A DNA stretch of 64,000 bases from CAMLOF01 sp041913045 (lineage in GTDB: Bacteria > Pseudomonadota > Gammaproteobacteria > Burkholderiales > Burkholderiaceae_C). This document shows positions 23,490 through 33,177 of this stretch, piece by piece. The stretch is from the NCBI GenBank assembly GCA_041913045.1, contig JAYSGB010000010.1, positions 54,794-118,793 of the forward strand, written 5' to 3'. Numbering within the stretch: position 1 is the first letter of the stretch; every line of letters begins with the position of its first letter. The notes below the pieces were generated by a model. The model worked only from the letters and a program-made list of their open reading frames with translations. It did no database searches and was not told where the DNA came from. The position numbers were made by a program, and so were the translations under genes.

Positions 23490-25913
23490 TCAGCCAGCCG
23501 ATGGCGCCGTTTCCTGTTTTTGCAACAGGGCAGAGAAGTCTTCAGCCGGTACCGCTCGCGAATACAGGAAACCCTGGAACTGATCACAACCCAGTTCGCG
23601 CAGGCGATCGTGCTGCTGCGCCCATTCCACCCCCTCGGCCACGACTTCCATGTTCAGTGCGTGGCCCATCTGCACGATGGCGGCGACGATGGCGTCATCC
23701 GCCGCGTCTTCGTGCATGGTGGCAATGAAGGAACGGTCGATCTTGAGTTTTTGCAGTGGGAAGCGGCGCAAGTAGGACAGGCTGGAGTAGCCCGTGCCGA
23801 AGTCGTCCAGCGACAGGCCCACGCCCAGGTCGGCCAGGGCCTGGAGCCGCTCCAGTGCCTCTTCCGCGTCCAGAATGAGTATGGATTCGGTCAACTCCAG
23901 TTCCAGCAGCGTCGGGTCAAGACCGTGTTCTTGCAGGGCTGCAGCCACGTCGCTGACGAAGCGCGTTTGCTGAAACTGCAAGGCTGACACGTTGACCGCC
24001 ACCTGGCAGGGGCGGCCTTCACGTGCCCAAACGGCAGCTTGCCGCACGGCTTCGCGTAGCACCCATTCGCCAAGCATGACGATGAATCCGGTCTCCTCTG
24101 CCACGCCGATGAACGCGCCTGGCATCACCAGGCCTTTGGCTGGTGCGTTCCAGCGTACCAATGCTTCGCAGGCCATCAGGGAGCCGTTTTGCAGGTTGAC
24201 ACGCGGCTGGTAGTGCAGCACGAACTCGTCGCGCAACAGGCCTTCGCGCATGGCGTGATCCAGCCGGATGCGTGACAGCAGGTCTGCATTCATCTGCGGC
24301 TGGTAGAAGCGGAAATGGCCTTTGCCGCGCTCCTTAACCTGGTACATCGCGGTGTCGGCGTGCTGGATCAGTTCGTCCAGCGTCGTGCCGTCTTCCGGGT
24401 ACATGGCAATGCCCACGCTGCACGACAGGCTGAAGTTCATGTCCTCCAGACACACCGGCAAGCTCAAGGTTTCGATGATGCGCCGGGCCGTGCGCTCGGC
24501 TGCGCTGGCATCGGCCTCGTGCAGATGGATCACGAACTCGTCGCCCCCAAGGCGGCACAGCGTGTCGGTCTGCCGCAGGCAGCTCTTGAGGCGGCCGGCC
24601 ACTTCCACCAGGACCCGGTCGCCGAACAGGTGGCCCAGGGAATCGTTGATGTGCTTGAAACGGTCCAGGTCGAGGAACAGCACCGCGAAGCCTTTGTCGC
24701 TGCGCTCCGAGAGCCTGATGGCGTGTTCCACCCGCTCGGTCAGCATCAGCCGGTTGGGGAGGCCAGTCAGAACGTCGGTGTAGGCGAGTTGCTCGATGCG
24801 CTGCTGCGCGGCCAGCTTTTCGGTCAGGTCCTTGACGAAAAGCACGGTGTTGAGTGGCTCACCTTCAGCGTTGCGCAACAGCACCCAGGAGGCCTGCAGC
24901 GCTGTGGCCGAGCCATCAAGGCGCCGGAACCAGAGTTCACCTTCCCAGTAGCCCACCTGGGCCAGCTTGTCGCCCAGGTCCTTCACCCAGGGAATGGGGG
25001 CCGGGGTGAAGAACAGTTCCAGCGCATCGCGTTGCAGCAGTTCTGCACCGTTTACCTGGGCCAGTTGTTCGGCAGCCGGGTTGCAGGCCAGTATCTGGTA
25101 GGTCGGGTCGGTGATGAGTATGGCGTCCAGGCTGGACTCAAACACCTTGGCTGCCAGCTTGAGCTGGGTTTCGGTGGCCGATCGCTCCGTGATGTCTCGG
25201 AAGGCGTAGACCCGGCCTGTCGGGCGGCCTCTGACCAGTTGCGGCCGTGAGATACGTTCGAGAATGCGACCGGTGCGCAACACCAGCACATCCGTCGCCT
25301 CCATCAAGGGCGAGCGGTTAATCTGCGCCAGCCGCTGGTGGTATTGCTCCGGGTTGGGGACACTGTTGGCCAGGTAGGCATGCACGGCGGCATCGTCGCG
25401 CTGCAGCAGCAGCTCCTGCGGCAGGCTCCAAAGGGTGGCAAACAGGCGGTTGAAGGCGCGGATGCCACCGTACATGTCGCAGACGAGGATGCCGTCAGCG
25501 GAGGATTCCAGGGTGGCTCGCAACTCGGCCAGAAGCTGTTCCAGCTGTTGCTGGATGCGGTGCTCCTGGCTTTTGTCCTGCATGGCCACCAGGCAGATCT
25601 GTTCACCATCGCCCAGGTCGACCGGGGTGGCGCGGCGTTCCACCAGCACAGTGGAGCCATCGGCGCGGCGCAGCAGGGTCTCGGAGTGGATGCCTTCCAG
25701 CCGACCCGCAGCCATGTCGTGCCAAAAGAACTGGTCTTGCGGCGATGCGTGCAGTTCGATGACTGCCGCGCCTTCCAGGTCGGCAGGATCGACTTGCTGG
25801 AGTGCGCCAGCTGCCTGGTTGGCTGTGAGAATGCGCTGGGTTTTGAGGTCCACCACCCAGACGGCTTCCAGCATGCCTTCGATGCAAGGCCTCCACTGGA
25901 CATATTTCATCAT
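23490..25913 (-). CDS. PAS-GGDEF-EAL bifunctional-type c-di-GMP protein
   Basis: About 807 residues. Three PAS-like units (about 10-125, 140-260 and 265-385; one contains FRDITERSATETQLK) precede a GGDEF domain with intact RLGGDEFVIHL and an inhibitory RxxD site (RQTD) five residues upstream. The EAL domain has EALVRW, ELELTES, LDDFGTGYSSLSYL and VVAEGVE, so the phosphodiesterase residues are present. No membrane segment is seen, so it is a likely cytoplasmic sensor. The start at 25913 overlaps the stop of the HD-GYP gene (ATGA), giving one two-gene c-di-GMP operon. Confidence 0.92.
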   Translation of the reverse strand: MMKYVQWRPCIEGMLEAVWVVDLKTQRILTANQAAGALQQVDPADLEGAAVIELHASPQDQFFWHDMAAGRLEGIHSETLLRRADGSTVLVERRATPVDLGDGEQICLVAMQDKSQEHRIQQQLEQLLAELRATLESSADGILVCDMYGGIRAFNRLFATLWSLPQELLLQRDDAAVHAYLANSVPNPEQYHQRLAQINRSPLMEATDVLVLRTGRILERISRPQLVRGRPTGRVYAFRDITERSATETQLKLAAKVFESSLDAILITDPTYQILACNPAAEQLAQVNGAELLQRDALELFFTPAPIPWVKDLGDKLAQVGYWEGELWFRRLDGSATALQASWVLLRNAEGEPLNTVLFVKDLTEKLAAQQRIEQLAYTDVLTGLPNRLMLTERVEHAIRLSERSDKGFAVLFLDLDRFKHINDSLGHLFGDRVLVEVAGRLKSCLRQTDTLCRLGGDEFVIHLHEADASAAERTARRIIETLSLPVCLEDMNFSLSCSVGIAMYPEDGTTLDELIQHADTAMYQVKERGKGHFRFYQPQMNADLLSRIRLDHAMREGLLRDEFVLHYQPRVNLQNGSLMACEALVRWNAPAKGLVMPGAFIGVAEETGFIVMLGEWVLREAVRQAAVWAREGRPCQVAVNVSALQFQQTRFVSDVAAALQEHGLDPTLLELELTESILILDAEEALERLQALADLGVGLSLDDFGTGYSSLSYLRRFPLQKLKIDRSFIATMHEDAADDAIVAAIVQMGHALNMEVVAEGVEWAQQHDRLRELGCDQFQGFLYSRAVPAEDFSALLQKQETAPSAG

Positions 25914-27223
25914 GCCGCTTCCCCCCCTGTTGTGTAGTCGACGGCCCGCTCGAAAAAGTAGCACATCCGCTGCCGGGGAGCGAGGTATTCCACCGCCTGC
26001 CGGGGAAGTTGCTGCACTTTGAGGCTGCGCTGAATGCTCAAATTGGGCACACGTTCCATGTCCAGCAGCAGGGCTTCGGCTGCCTTGATGCTGCTGTCAT
26101 ACACCAGTACCCGGGGCTTGAGCGGCCGGGAGGAGTTGACCGACACCACCATGGCGTAGCGCTGGTCGGACAGTTGCACCAGCGAGCCAGGCGGGTATAC
26201 CCCCATCATGCGGATGAAGGCGCTGAGCGTGGTTTTCTCAAACCGCTCCTTCATGCTGGCGAAGATCAGAGAAAGGGCTTCGTGCGGCGTCAGAGCGTTC
26301 ACCGGGTTGGTGGGGTTGCACAGGTTGTCGTACCGGTTGATCAGCGCCAGGATACGCGCGCCTGGAACGATCTTTTCAACGTTGCAGCTCAGCGGAAATC
26401 CCTTGCCATCGGCTTGCTCGTGGTGCTGGGACAGGGTGAGCAGTGCGCCTGTGGAAAGCCCCATGCGCTTGCCGATGGCCACGCCATGCATTACATGCTC
26501 TTGGTAGAGCTTGAACTGCGGCGGCGTGAAGTGCTCGTCGCGGTAGCGCACGCGGTCAGGCAGTTCGATCTTGCCCATGTCGTGGAGCAGGGCCGCCAGA
26601 CCCAGGTCGTTGAGCGCTGCCTGATCCAGCCCCATGGCTTTGCCCAGCAGCAGGCTGAGAACGGTAACGTTGACGGCGTGCAGCGAGGCGCGGTCGCCGG
26701 TGCCTTCGGAGAGCAGCCGTATGGCCGATTCGCCCTGCCCCAGCATCTGGTTCACCATGTTGCCAACCAGGGCTGCGCTGCGTTCCTTGGCCGCGACGGG
26801 TTGCTGCCCCAGTTCTTCCAGGGCCTGGCGGTAGCCGCGAGCAGTTTCAGCAAATTGGCGCTCGCAGAGCAGAAGGTTTCTTCGTTCTGCGTCGAGCAGT
26901 TCACGGGCGCGGCGCTGTTCGTCTGTTTCTGTGGAAGTGGCGGGCGGTGCTTTCACCGCAGGCGCTGGCTGGGTGGCAGGGGGATCTTGCGGATCGCTTT
27001 TTTCAGGTGAATAGCGCAGCCGCTGCAAGCCGAGCGAGCGGATGGTTTCTATCTGATGCTGCGAGGTGATCTTGAAGCTGCTCAGGGGAAAGGGGTGGTC
27101 CATCCACCCCAGATCCAGGTGCACGTAGAGCCCCACTCGCAGGTCTGCCATGGCGACCGATGGGCTGTTGGGGTCGATGGTGCTGGGCAATTCTGGTCTG
27201 CGGTTTATGACTGTAGCCGTCAT
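25910..27223 (-). CDS. HD-GYP c-di-GMP phosphodiesterase
   Basis: 437 residues. An N-terminal DUF3391-like region (MADLRVGLYVHLDLGWMDHPFPLSSFKI) is followed by an HD-GYP domain. The metal and catalytic set LLHDMGKIELP, QEHVMHG and LSQHHEQADGKGFP is present; the GYP motif itself reads GFP. A Met at 27151 is an alternative start. It is coupled to the PAS-GGDEF-EAL gene and divergent from the second HD-GYP-like gene. Confidence 0.88.
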   Translation of the reverse strand: MTATVINRRPELPSTIDPNSPSVAMADLRVGLYVHLDLGWMDHPFPLSSFKITSQHQIETIRSLGLQRLRYSPEKSDPQDPPATQPAPAVKAPPATSTETDEQRRARELLDAERRNLLLCERQFAETARGYRQALEELGQQPVAAKERSAALVGNMVNQMLGQGESAIRLLSEGTGDRASLHAVNVTVLSLLLGKAMGLDQAALNDLGLAALLHDMGKIELPDRVRYRDEHFTPPQFKLYQEHVMHGVAIGKRMGLSTGALLTLSQHHEQADGKGFPLSCNVEKIVPGARILALINRYDNLCNPTNPVNALTPHEALSLIFASMKERFEKTTLSAFIRMMGVYPPGSLVQLSDQRYAMVVSVNSSRPLKPRVLVYDSSIKAAEALLLDMERVPNLSIQRSLKVQQLPRQAVEYLAPRQRMCYFFERAVDYTTGGEAA

Positions 27224-27279
27224 TATGGCTAAACTTTCCCCGGGTGCCTGTCGCTCTGAATACCCGTTACAGTCGGTCT

Positions 27280-28482
27280 ATGTACGTACCTTTCCCTCTG
27301 GAAGCCCTAGAACTCAACGTGCCGGTTCCCGTCAACATCTGGGATCCCAAGGGGGTATTGTTGCTGCGCAAGGGCGAGGTCATACGCAATGCTCAGCACC
27401 GCGAGTACCTGCTGCTGCACGCGCCCATGGTGGACGAAGATGAACACCGGGCGTGGTCTTACCGCTACACCGCCGAGATCGACCGGCGTTTGCGCGGTAA
27501 TGAGGCCTTGACCAAAATTGCTGGTGTGACGCGGCCCATGGGGGTGGAGAACGTTCAGGCATCCGCCGAGTTGACGCCTTCGGAGGCCTGGGCGGACATG
27601 CATTCGATTCTGCAGACGCTGCTTCACCAGAACGTGACGTCGCAGGATTTTGTGAGTCGACTGGTGCAACTGGAGCAGCGCATGGACAACGTGCTGCGCA
27701 CCCGGATCGATGACAGTTTGTTCATCCTGGTTCAACTGCTTTTTGACCGGTCGGTGGGCTACAGCGCCACGCACGCCTTGTTGTGTTCCGTCATCTGCAG
27801 ACTGGTGGGGCAGACCGTTGGACTGCAGCCAGGTGAGCAGGCAAGCCTGTGCCGTGCGGCGCTCACGATGAACATTGGCATGGCCCGCTTGCACGATGCG
27901 CTGGCGCGGCAGTCTGCCCCGTTGGCCGAGGATCAGCGGGCTGCGATTTTGCATCACCCGGCAGAGGGTGTTGCGCTGCTGCGGCAGCTGGGGGTGGGTG
28001 ACCACCTGTGGCTGGAACTGGTGGCCGACCACCATGAGGATGCGGCGGGCAAAGGTTACCCTGCCGGGAAGCGGGTGAAGGGCGTTCCTGTGCAACTGCT
28101 GCGTCTGGCTGACATTTTTGTGGGCCGCATCAGCCCGCGCCAGGCGCGGGCCGGGCTTTTGCCGCAGCTTGCAGCCAGAGACATCTACCTGGGTGACGAT
28201 GGGCAGCCCAACCCTTTGGGGGCGGCGTTCGTCAAGACCCTGGGGCTGTACATCCCCGGCAGTTACGTGCGCCTGTCTGACGGCGAGGTTGGTGTGGTGG
28301 TGAGGCGTGGTCGAAGGGCCAATGCCCCTACCGTTTTTGCCATTGTGGGGCGCCATGGCATGCCTCTTGGGGAGCCCGCGTTGCGGGACACCTTGGAGCG
28401 CGAGCATGAAGTCAAAAGCAGCATTTCGGCGGATGACGTGAAGGTCCGCATCAGCGCGCAGAAGTTGCTGAGCCGGGTCTGA
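27280..28482 (+). CDS. Degenerate HD-GYP protein
   Basis: 400 residues from ATG 27280 (MYVPFPLEALELN). The fold of an HD-GYP domain is recognisable: H165 in YSATHALL, HHPAEGV at 225-231, and HHEDAAGKGYP at 251-261, including the GYP motif. The metal-binding HD(I/M)GK motif is replaced by MNIGM (197-201), so phosphodiesterase activity is doubtful. It may be a binding or regulatory partner of the divergent, intact HD-GYP protein; the starts are 56 bases apart. Confidence 0.8.
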   Translation: MYVPFPLEALELNVPVPVNIWDPKGVLLLRKGEVIRNAQHREYLLLHAPMVDEDEHRAWSYRYTAEIDRRLRGNEALTKIAGVTRPMGVENVQASAELTPSEAWADMHSILQTLLHQNVTSQDFVSRLVQLEQRMDNVLRTRIDDSLFILVQLLFDRSVGYSATHALLCSVICRLVGQTVGLQPGEQASLCRAALTMNIGMARLHDALARQSAPLAEDQRAAILHHPAEGVALLRQLGVGDHLWLELVADHHEDAAGKGYPAGKRVKGVPVQLLRLADIFVGRISPRQARAGLLPQLAARDIYLGDDGQPNPLGAAFVKTLGLYIPGSYVRLSDGEVGVVVRRGRRANAPTVFAIVGRHGMPLGEPALRDTLEREHEVKSSISADDVKVRISAQKLLSRV

Positions 28483-28715
28483 CAGAGTCAGTAGCTCCTG
28501 TACCTATATATAAGTGTGCTGATCAAAAGCACGTATTAGCGGTCTCCTTCAACCGCTGAAGTTTTCGTCGCCGCGCCTTCCTGCGTCATGGGGCCTTTGG
28601 TCCTATCAATAGTCTGCGCTTGGCTCTATGTGCAACGACCTCGGGCTGTCCAAAATTGCGCACTGCCCAAAACGCCCCGTCATTCGCTCGCGGGCAGGTC
28701 AGACAGGAGACAAGC
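28483..28715 (+). other. Intergenic region before the ABC operon
   Basis: 233 bases without a convincing gene. AGCGGT (28538-28543) pairs with ACCGCT (28552-28557) and is followed by GAAGTTTT, a possible terminator of the upstream gene. GTGCT/AGCAC (28516-28532) forms a smaller stem. The far end holds the ribosome binding site ACAGGAGA (28703-28710). I see no clear promoter. Confidence 0.5.
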
Positions 28716-30314
28716 ATGCAATCAATTCACAAGGCTTCGCGCCGCAGTTTCACCGCCGTTCTCGTGATGGCCGGTGCCCTATGTTCAGCATGGTCCGTTC
28801 AAGCACAAGAGGTTCCTAAACGAGGAGGAACCCTGGTGGTTGGCTGGGCGCAAACGCCGCGCCATCTCAACGGGGCGGTTCAGTCTGGTGTGGCGACCGC
28901 CATGCCTTCAACTCAGTTGTTCGCCAGCCCGCTGAGGTTTGATGACAAATGGAACCCGCAGCCCTACCTGGCCGAGAAGTGGAGCCTGGCCGAGGATGGA
29001 AAGTCCTTGACCCTGAACTTGCGAAAGGACGCGGTCTTTCATGACGGAAAGCCAGTCACGTCGGCAGACGTGGCTTTCTCGATCATGGCGATCAAAGCCA
29101 ATCACCCATTCACCACCATGATGGGCCCCGTGGAGAAGGTTGACACGCCAGACCCCTACACTGCCATCATCCGCATGTCGACGCCGCACCCGGCGATCGT
29201 GCTGGCCATGTCGCCCGCGCTGTGCCCCATCTTGCCGAAGCACATCTATGGCGATGGCCAAGACCTCCGGAATCATCCACGCAACATGAACGATGTGGTG
29301 GGCTCGGGGCCGTTCAAGTTTGTTGACTTCAAGCCGGGCCAGCGCATCACGCTTGAACGGTTCGACAAGTTCTTCCTGGCAGGCAAGCCGTATCTGGACA
29401 AGGTGGTGATCGACGTCACGCCGGATTCGTCGAGTCTGATGCTCGGCTTCGAGCGGGGCAGTGTGCACATGCTGCCCATGGTCACGGTTTCCACCGATTT
29501 GCGGCGGCTGGCCAACAACTCAGCGGTGTCGCTGACGCCGAGAGGTTATGAGGCTGTGGGGGCCTTGAACTGGCTGGCGTTCAACCTGACACGCAAGCCG
29601 TTCTCGGATTTGAGGGTGCGCCAGGCGATTGCTTCAGTGGTGGACAAGAATTTCGTTGCCAAGGCGCTGATGGGCGGCTTTGCAAAGCCAGCCGATGGCC
29701 CGATCGTCGCGAGCAGCCCGTACGCAGTGAAAGACGTTGTGCGCTACCCGGTGGACCTCAAGAAGGCTGCGGAGTTGCTTGACGCTGCAGGCTACAAGGT
29801 GGGCGCGAATGGCGAGCGGTTCCGCATGACCATCGACTACACCCCGGGCAACGATGATCAACAAAAAACTGTGGCGGAGTATTTGCGCGCTCAGTTGAAG
29901 AAGGTTGGCGTGATTGCAGAGACGCGTGCTTCGGCGGACTTTCCGGCATGGGCCAAGCGCATAGCCAGCAAGGACTTTGATGTCACGATGGATGCGGTGT
30001 TCAACTGGGGGGACCCGATCATCGGCGTTCACCGAACCTATCTTTCCACGAACATCAAACCCGCGGTCTGGACAAACACCCAGTCGTACAGCAACCCGAA
30101 AGTTGACGAGCTGCTCAATACCGCCGGCAGTGTGCTCGACCCTGTCAAGCGCAAAGCCTACTACGCCACGTTCCAGAAGATCGTGACCGAGGAGCTGCCG
30201 ATCATCTTCATCAACGAGGTTCCTTACCACACCGCCAGCCAGAAGAAGGTCGGCAATGTGCCGTCGACTATCTGGGGGCCGTTCTCTCCCTACGATGAGG
30301 TCTACCTCAAGTAA
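28716..30314 (+). CDS. ABC transporter substrate-binding protein, dipeptide/nickel family
   Basis: Periplasmic binding protein of SBP family 5. The ATG at 28716, after ACAGGAGA, gives 532 residues with a clear signal peptide (basic MQSIHKASRRSF, hydrophobic TAVLVMAGALCSAWS, cleavage near VQAQE). Family features include YLAEKWSLAEDGKSLTLNLR, FHDGKPVTSADVAFS, VGSGPFKFVDF and NLTRKPFSDLRVRQAI. The ligand (peptide, metal complex or other small molecule) cannot be read from sequence. It is the first gene of an operon with permeases, ATPases and two amidohydrolases. Confidence 0.92.
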   Translation: MQSIHKASRRSFTAVLVMAGALCSAWSVQAQEVPKRGGTLVVGWAQTPRHLNGAVQSGVATAMPSTQLFASPLRFDDKWNPQPYLAEKWSLAEDGKSLTLNLRKDAVFHDGKPVTSADVAFSIMAIKANHPFTTMMGPVEKVDTPDPYTAIIRMSTPHPAIVLAMSPALCPILPKHIYGDGQDLRNHPRNMNDVVGSGPFKFVDFKPGQRITLERFDKFFLAGKPYLDKVVIDVTPDSSSLMLGFERGSVHMLPMVTVSTDLRRLANNSAVSLTPRGYEAVGALNWLAFNLTRKPFSDLRVRQAIASVVDKNFVAKALMGGFAKPADGPIVASSPYAVKDVVRYPVDLKKAAELLDAAGYKVGANGERFRMTIDYTPGNDDQQKTVAEYLRAQLKKVGVIAETRASADFPAWAKRIASKDFDVTMDAVFNWGDPIIGVHRTYLSTNIKPAVWTNTQSYSNPKVDELLNTAGSVLDPVKRKAYYATFQKIVTEELPIIFINEVPYHTASQKKVGNVPSTIWGPFSPYDEVYLK

Positions 30315-30329
30315 GCCGGGGTCCAAGCC

Positions 30330-31307
30330 ATGCGAGTACTTACCTACACACTGTCACGGTTGTACCAGGGCTTGGCCCTGGTGCTCGCCGTGGTGGTGCT
30401 CAATTTCGCGCTTCTGCACGCGGCTCCCGGTGACCCTGTGGAGACGATCGCAGGCGCCAGTGGCGGCATGAGTGAGGAGTTGAAGGCTGAACTGCGCACG
30501 CAGTACGGCCTGGACAAACCTTTTCATGTTCAGCTCGGCATTTACCTGGCAAAAGTGGTTCAGGGCGATCTGGGTTATTCCCACTTCTTCAACACGTCTG
30601 TCTCCGGTCTGATTTGGGAGCGCGTGCCAGCGACGCTTCTGCTGGTTCTGACTTCAGTGATTGGTGCTTTTGTGATTGGGACCATGCTGGGAGTGCTTTC
30701 TTCAAGAAAGCCCAACGGCCTGCTTTCGCAATTCATCAATACCTTTTCGCTGATCGGCTTTGCGGCTCCCGTCTTCTGGACGGGGATCATGCTGGTGCTT
30801 CTGTTCTCATCCGTGATTCCCATTTTTCCCGTGTCTGGCATGCGGGCGATTGATTCGGCGGGAACCACTGGAATTACCGGTGTCGTTGACGTCTTGCATC
30901 ACCTTGTGCTTCCTGCGCTCACGCTGGGTTTGATCTATCTGGCTCAGTACAGCAGGCTGGCGCGCGCTTCGATGCTTGATGTTCTGGGCTCTGACTTCAT
31001 ACGCACCGCGAGAGCCAAGGGCTTGGCGCAGCGGGTGGTGCTCTACAAGCATGCCTTGCGCAACGCGATTCTTCCGGTTGTCACCATCTTGGGGCTGCAG
31101 TTTGGCAACGTCATGGCCGGTGCCATTCTGGTTGAGACAGTCTTCAACTGGCCAGGTCTTGGGAGGCTGGCCTTTGAGTCTGTTCTCCGTCGCGACTATC
31201 CGACGATTCTTGGTGTGCTTCTGTTCTCTTCCATGGTCGTCGTGGTCATGAACCTGCTCACTGACTACTGCTACCGGCTTATCGATCCGAGGATCAAGAC
31301 ATCATGA
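30330..31307 (+). CDS. ABC transporter permease, DppB type
   Basis: 325 residues with about six membrane segments. The N-terminus RLYQGLALVLAVVVLNFALLHAAPGDPV is typical of DppB/OppB. The cytoplasmic EAA loop reads DFIRTARAKGLAQRVVLYKHALRNA. It starts 15 bases after the binding protein gene and overlaps the next permease by 4 bases. Confidence 0.93.
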   Translation: MRVLTYTLSRLYQGLALVLAVVVLNFALLHAAPGDPVETIAGASGGMSEELKAELRTQYGLDKPFHVQLGIYLAKVVQGDLGYSHFFNTSVSGLIWERVPATLLLVLTSVIGAFVIGTMLGVLSSRKPNGLLSQFINTFSLIGFAAPVFWTGIMLVLLFSSVIPIFPVSGMRAIDSAGTTGITGVVDVLHHLVLPALTLGLIYLAQYSRLARASMLDVLGSDFIRTARAKGLAQRVVLYKHALRNAILPVVTILGLQFGNVMAGAILVETVFNWPGLGRLAFESVLRRDYPTILGVLLFSSMVVVVMNLLTDYCYRLIDPRIKTS

Positions 31308-32170
31308 AACCAGACCAAGTCATCACGGTGGAGCATCCGTGGCGCGAAGCTGTGCGGATGTTTGCACGCAATCCTTCCGCCATTGGTGGAACCGTGCTTT
31401 TGTTGGCGATTCTCGCGCTGTCTCTGCTGGGCCCGGTGTTGTTGCCTGTGGACCCGTTTGAAATCACTGCGGCGCCTTTGACGCCTCCCATGAGCCCGGA
31501 TGCCTGGCTGGGGACCGACTACCTTGGGCGCGACGTGCTGGCAACGCTCGTGCATGGCGGGCGAACCACACTGCTTGTGGGCATCGTGGCGGCCTTGCTG
31601 TCCGTGACCATCGGCATCACTCTGGGGGCGACGGCCGGTTACTACGGCGGCAGGATAGACAGCCTGCTCATGCGGGTGACGGAGTTCTTTCAGGTATTGC
31701 CGGCGCTCCTGTTTGCAATGGTGGTGGTCACGCTGTTTTCTCCCAGCTTGCTGACGGTGACCCTGGCCATTGGCGTCGTCAGTTGGACGGGTACCGCGCG
31801 TCTGACCCGTGCAGAGTTCATGAAGGTCCGTGGGCTGGAGTACGTGCGCGCCGAGCGTTCGATTGGGGCAAGTGATGCGCGCATCATCTGGAAGGTGATC
31901 CTTCCCAATGCGTTTCCTCCGCTGGTCGTGTCTGCCACGCTGGCCGTCGGTGCATCCATTCTGTTCGAGGCCGGGCTGTCATTCCTGGGGCTGGGCGATC
32001 CCAACCAGATGAGCTGGGGGCTGATGATCGGTTCCAGCCGACAGTACTTTCTGTCGGGCTGGTGGGCAGTTGCGTTTCCCGGTACGGCCATATTCATTAC
32101 CGTGCTTGCAGTCAGCCTCATTGGTGATGGTCTGAACGATGCACTCAACCCGAAATTGAGGGAACGCTGA
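31304..32170 (+). CDS. ABC transporter permease, DppC type
   Basis: 288 residues. The motif PDAWLGTDYLGRDVLATLVHGGRTTLLVG is split here only for reading: the first half WLGTDYLGRDV is the DppC signature. An EAA loop reads YVRAERSIGASDARIIWK and about six membrane segments are present. ATGA overlap with the upstream permease and a one-base TGATG overlap with the ATPase gene show tight coupling. Confidence 0.93.
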   Translation: MKPDQVITVEHPWREAVRMFARNPSAIGGTVLLLAILALSLLGPVLLPVDPFEITAAPLTPPMSPDAWLGTDYLGRDVLATLVHGGRTTLLVGIVAALLSVTIGITLGATAGYYGGRIDSLLMRVTEFFQVLPALLFAMVVVTLFSPSLLTVTLAIGVVSWTGTARLTRAEFMKVRGLEYVRAERSIGASDARIIWKVILPNAFPPLVVSATLAVGASILFEAGLSFLGLGDPNQMSWGLMIGSSRQYFLSGWWAVAFPGTAIFITVLAVSLIGDGLNDALNPKLRER

Positions 32171-33177
32171 TGGCTAAGGAACATCTGCTGCAGGTCAAGA
32201 ACCTGCAGGTTGAATTCAAGACGCGTCGGGGCATTGCGCTCGTCCTCAATGGTGTGGATTTCGAGCTCGAACGAGGCGAGACCTTGTGCGTGGTTGGTGA
32301 GTCGGGTTGCGGAAAAAGCATGACCGCGCTGGCTCTGATGGGGTTGATCCCCTCGCCGCCCGGACGGGTACGAGAGGGCAGCGTGCGGTTCAACGGCGAA
32401 GACCTCATCCAGGCCAGCGAGGCACGGATGCGGGAGGTACGGGGCAACCGCATCTCCATGATCTTCCAGGAGCCGATGACCTCGCTGAATCCGGTGTACA
32501 CCGTAGGAGACCAGATCGCTGAGTCCTTGCGTCTGCACGCCGGGCTGAACGCTCGCCAGGCCCGCGAACGTGCAATAGAAATGTTGCGCCAGGTCGGCAT
32601 ACCTGCACCTGAACGGCGTGTTGACGATTACCCTCATCAGATGTCTGGGGGGATGCGCCAGAGGGTGATGATCGCCATGGCCATTGCGTGTGAGCCTGAC
32701 ATATTGATTGCTGATGAGCCGACCACGGCGCTGGACGTCACCGTGCAGGCGCAGATCTTCGATCTCTTGCGTCAGCTTCAGCGGGACAAAGGCACGGCCA
32801 TCATCATGATCACGCATGACATGGGGGCGGTCGCCGAAATGGCTGATCGCGTCATGGTGATGTACGCAGGTCGTGTCATTGAGCAGGGCAGCACTGAACA
32901 GGTTCTGTCCCGGCCTTCGCACCCTTACACGCGGGGGTTGATCGAATGTCTGCCCGAGCTGGGCAGCAGCAGCCACCAGGCAGAACGTGTGAAGCTCACC
33001 GAGATTCCGGGCGTGGTTCCTTCGCTTTGGGAGCTGGGGCGCGGTTGCGCCTTCCGTGAACGCTGTGCCGAAGCCTTGCCTCGCTGCGCTCAGGATCTGC
33101 CCCCCATGTTCGGGACTGAAACGGGCCATACCGCCGCGTGTTGGCTGAAAGCACCTCCACTGAGGAAGATCGCATGA
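32170..33177 (+). CDS. ABC transporter ATPase, DppD type
   Basis: 335 residues. Walker A GESGCGKSM, signature MSGGMRQRVMIA, Walker B ILIADEPTTALD and the switch His in MITHDMG are present. The C-terminal oligopeptide/dipeptide domain has a cysteine set (GCAFRERCAEALPRC, then ACW), typical of DppD/OppD. It forms a heterodimer with the next gene's product. Confidence 0.94.
   Translation: MAKEHLLQVKNLQVEFKTRRGIALVLNGVDFELERGETLCVVGESGCGKSMTALALMGLIPSPPGRVREGSVRFNGEDLIQASEARMREVRGNRISMIFQEPMTSLNPVYTVGDQIAESLRLHAGLNARQARERAIEMLRQVGIPAPERRVDDYPHQMSGGMRQRVMIAMAIACEPDILIADEPTTALDVTVQAQIFDLLRQLQRDKGTAIIMITHDMGAVAEMADRVMVMYAGRVIEQGSTEQVLSRPSHPYTRGLIECLPELGSSSHQAERVKLTEIPGVVPSLWELGRGCAFRERCAEALPRCAQDLPPMFGTETGHTAACWLKAPPLRKIA

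Noticed and set aside
31690..33129. 479-codon minus-strand ORF opposite the ABC genes
   Set aside because: Antisense to dppC/dppD-type genes whose motifs are unambiguous.
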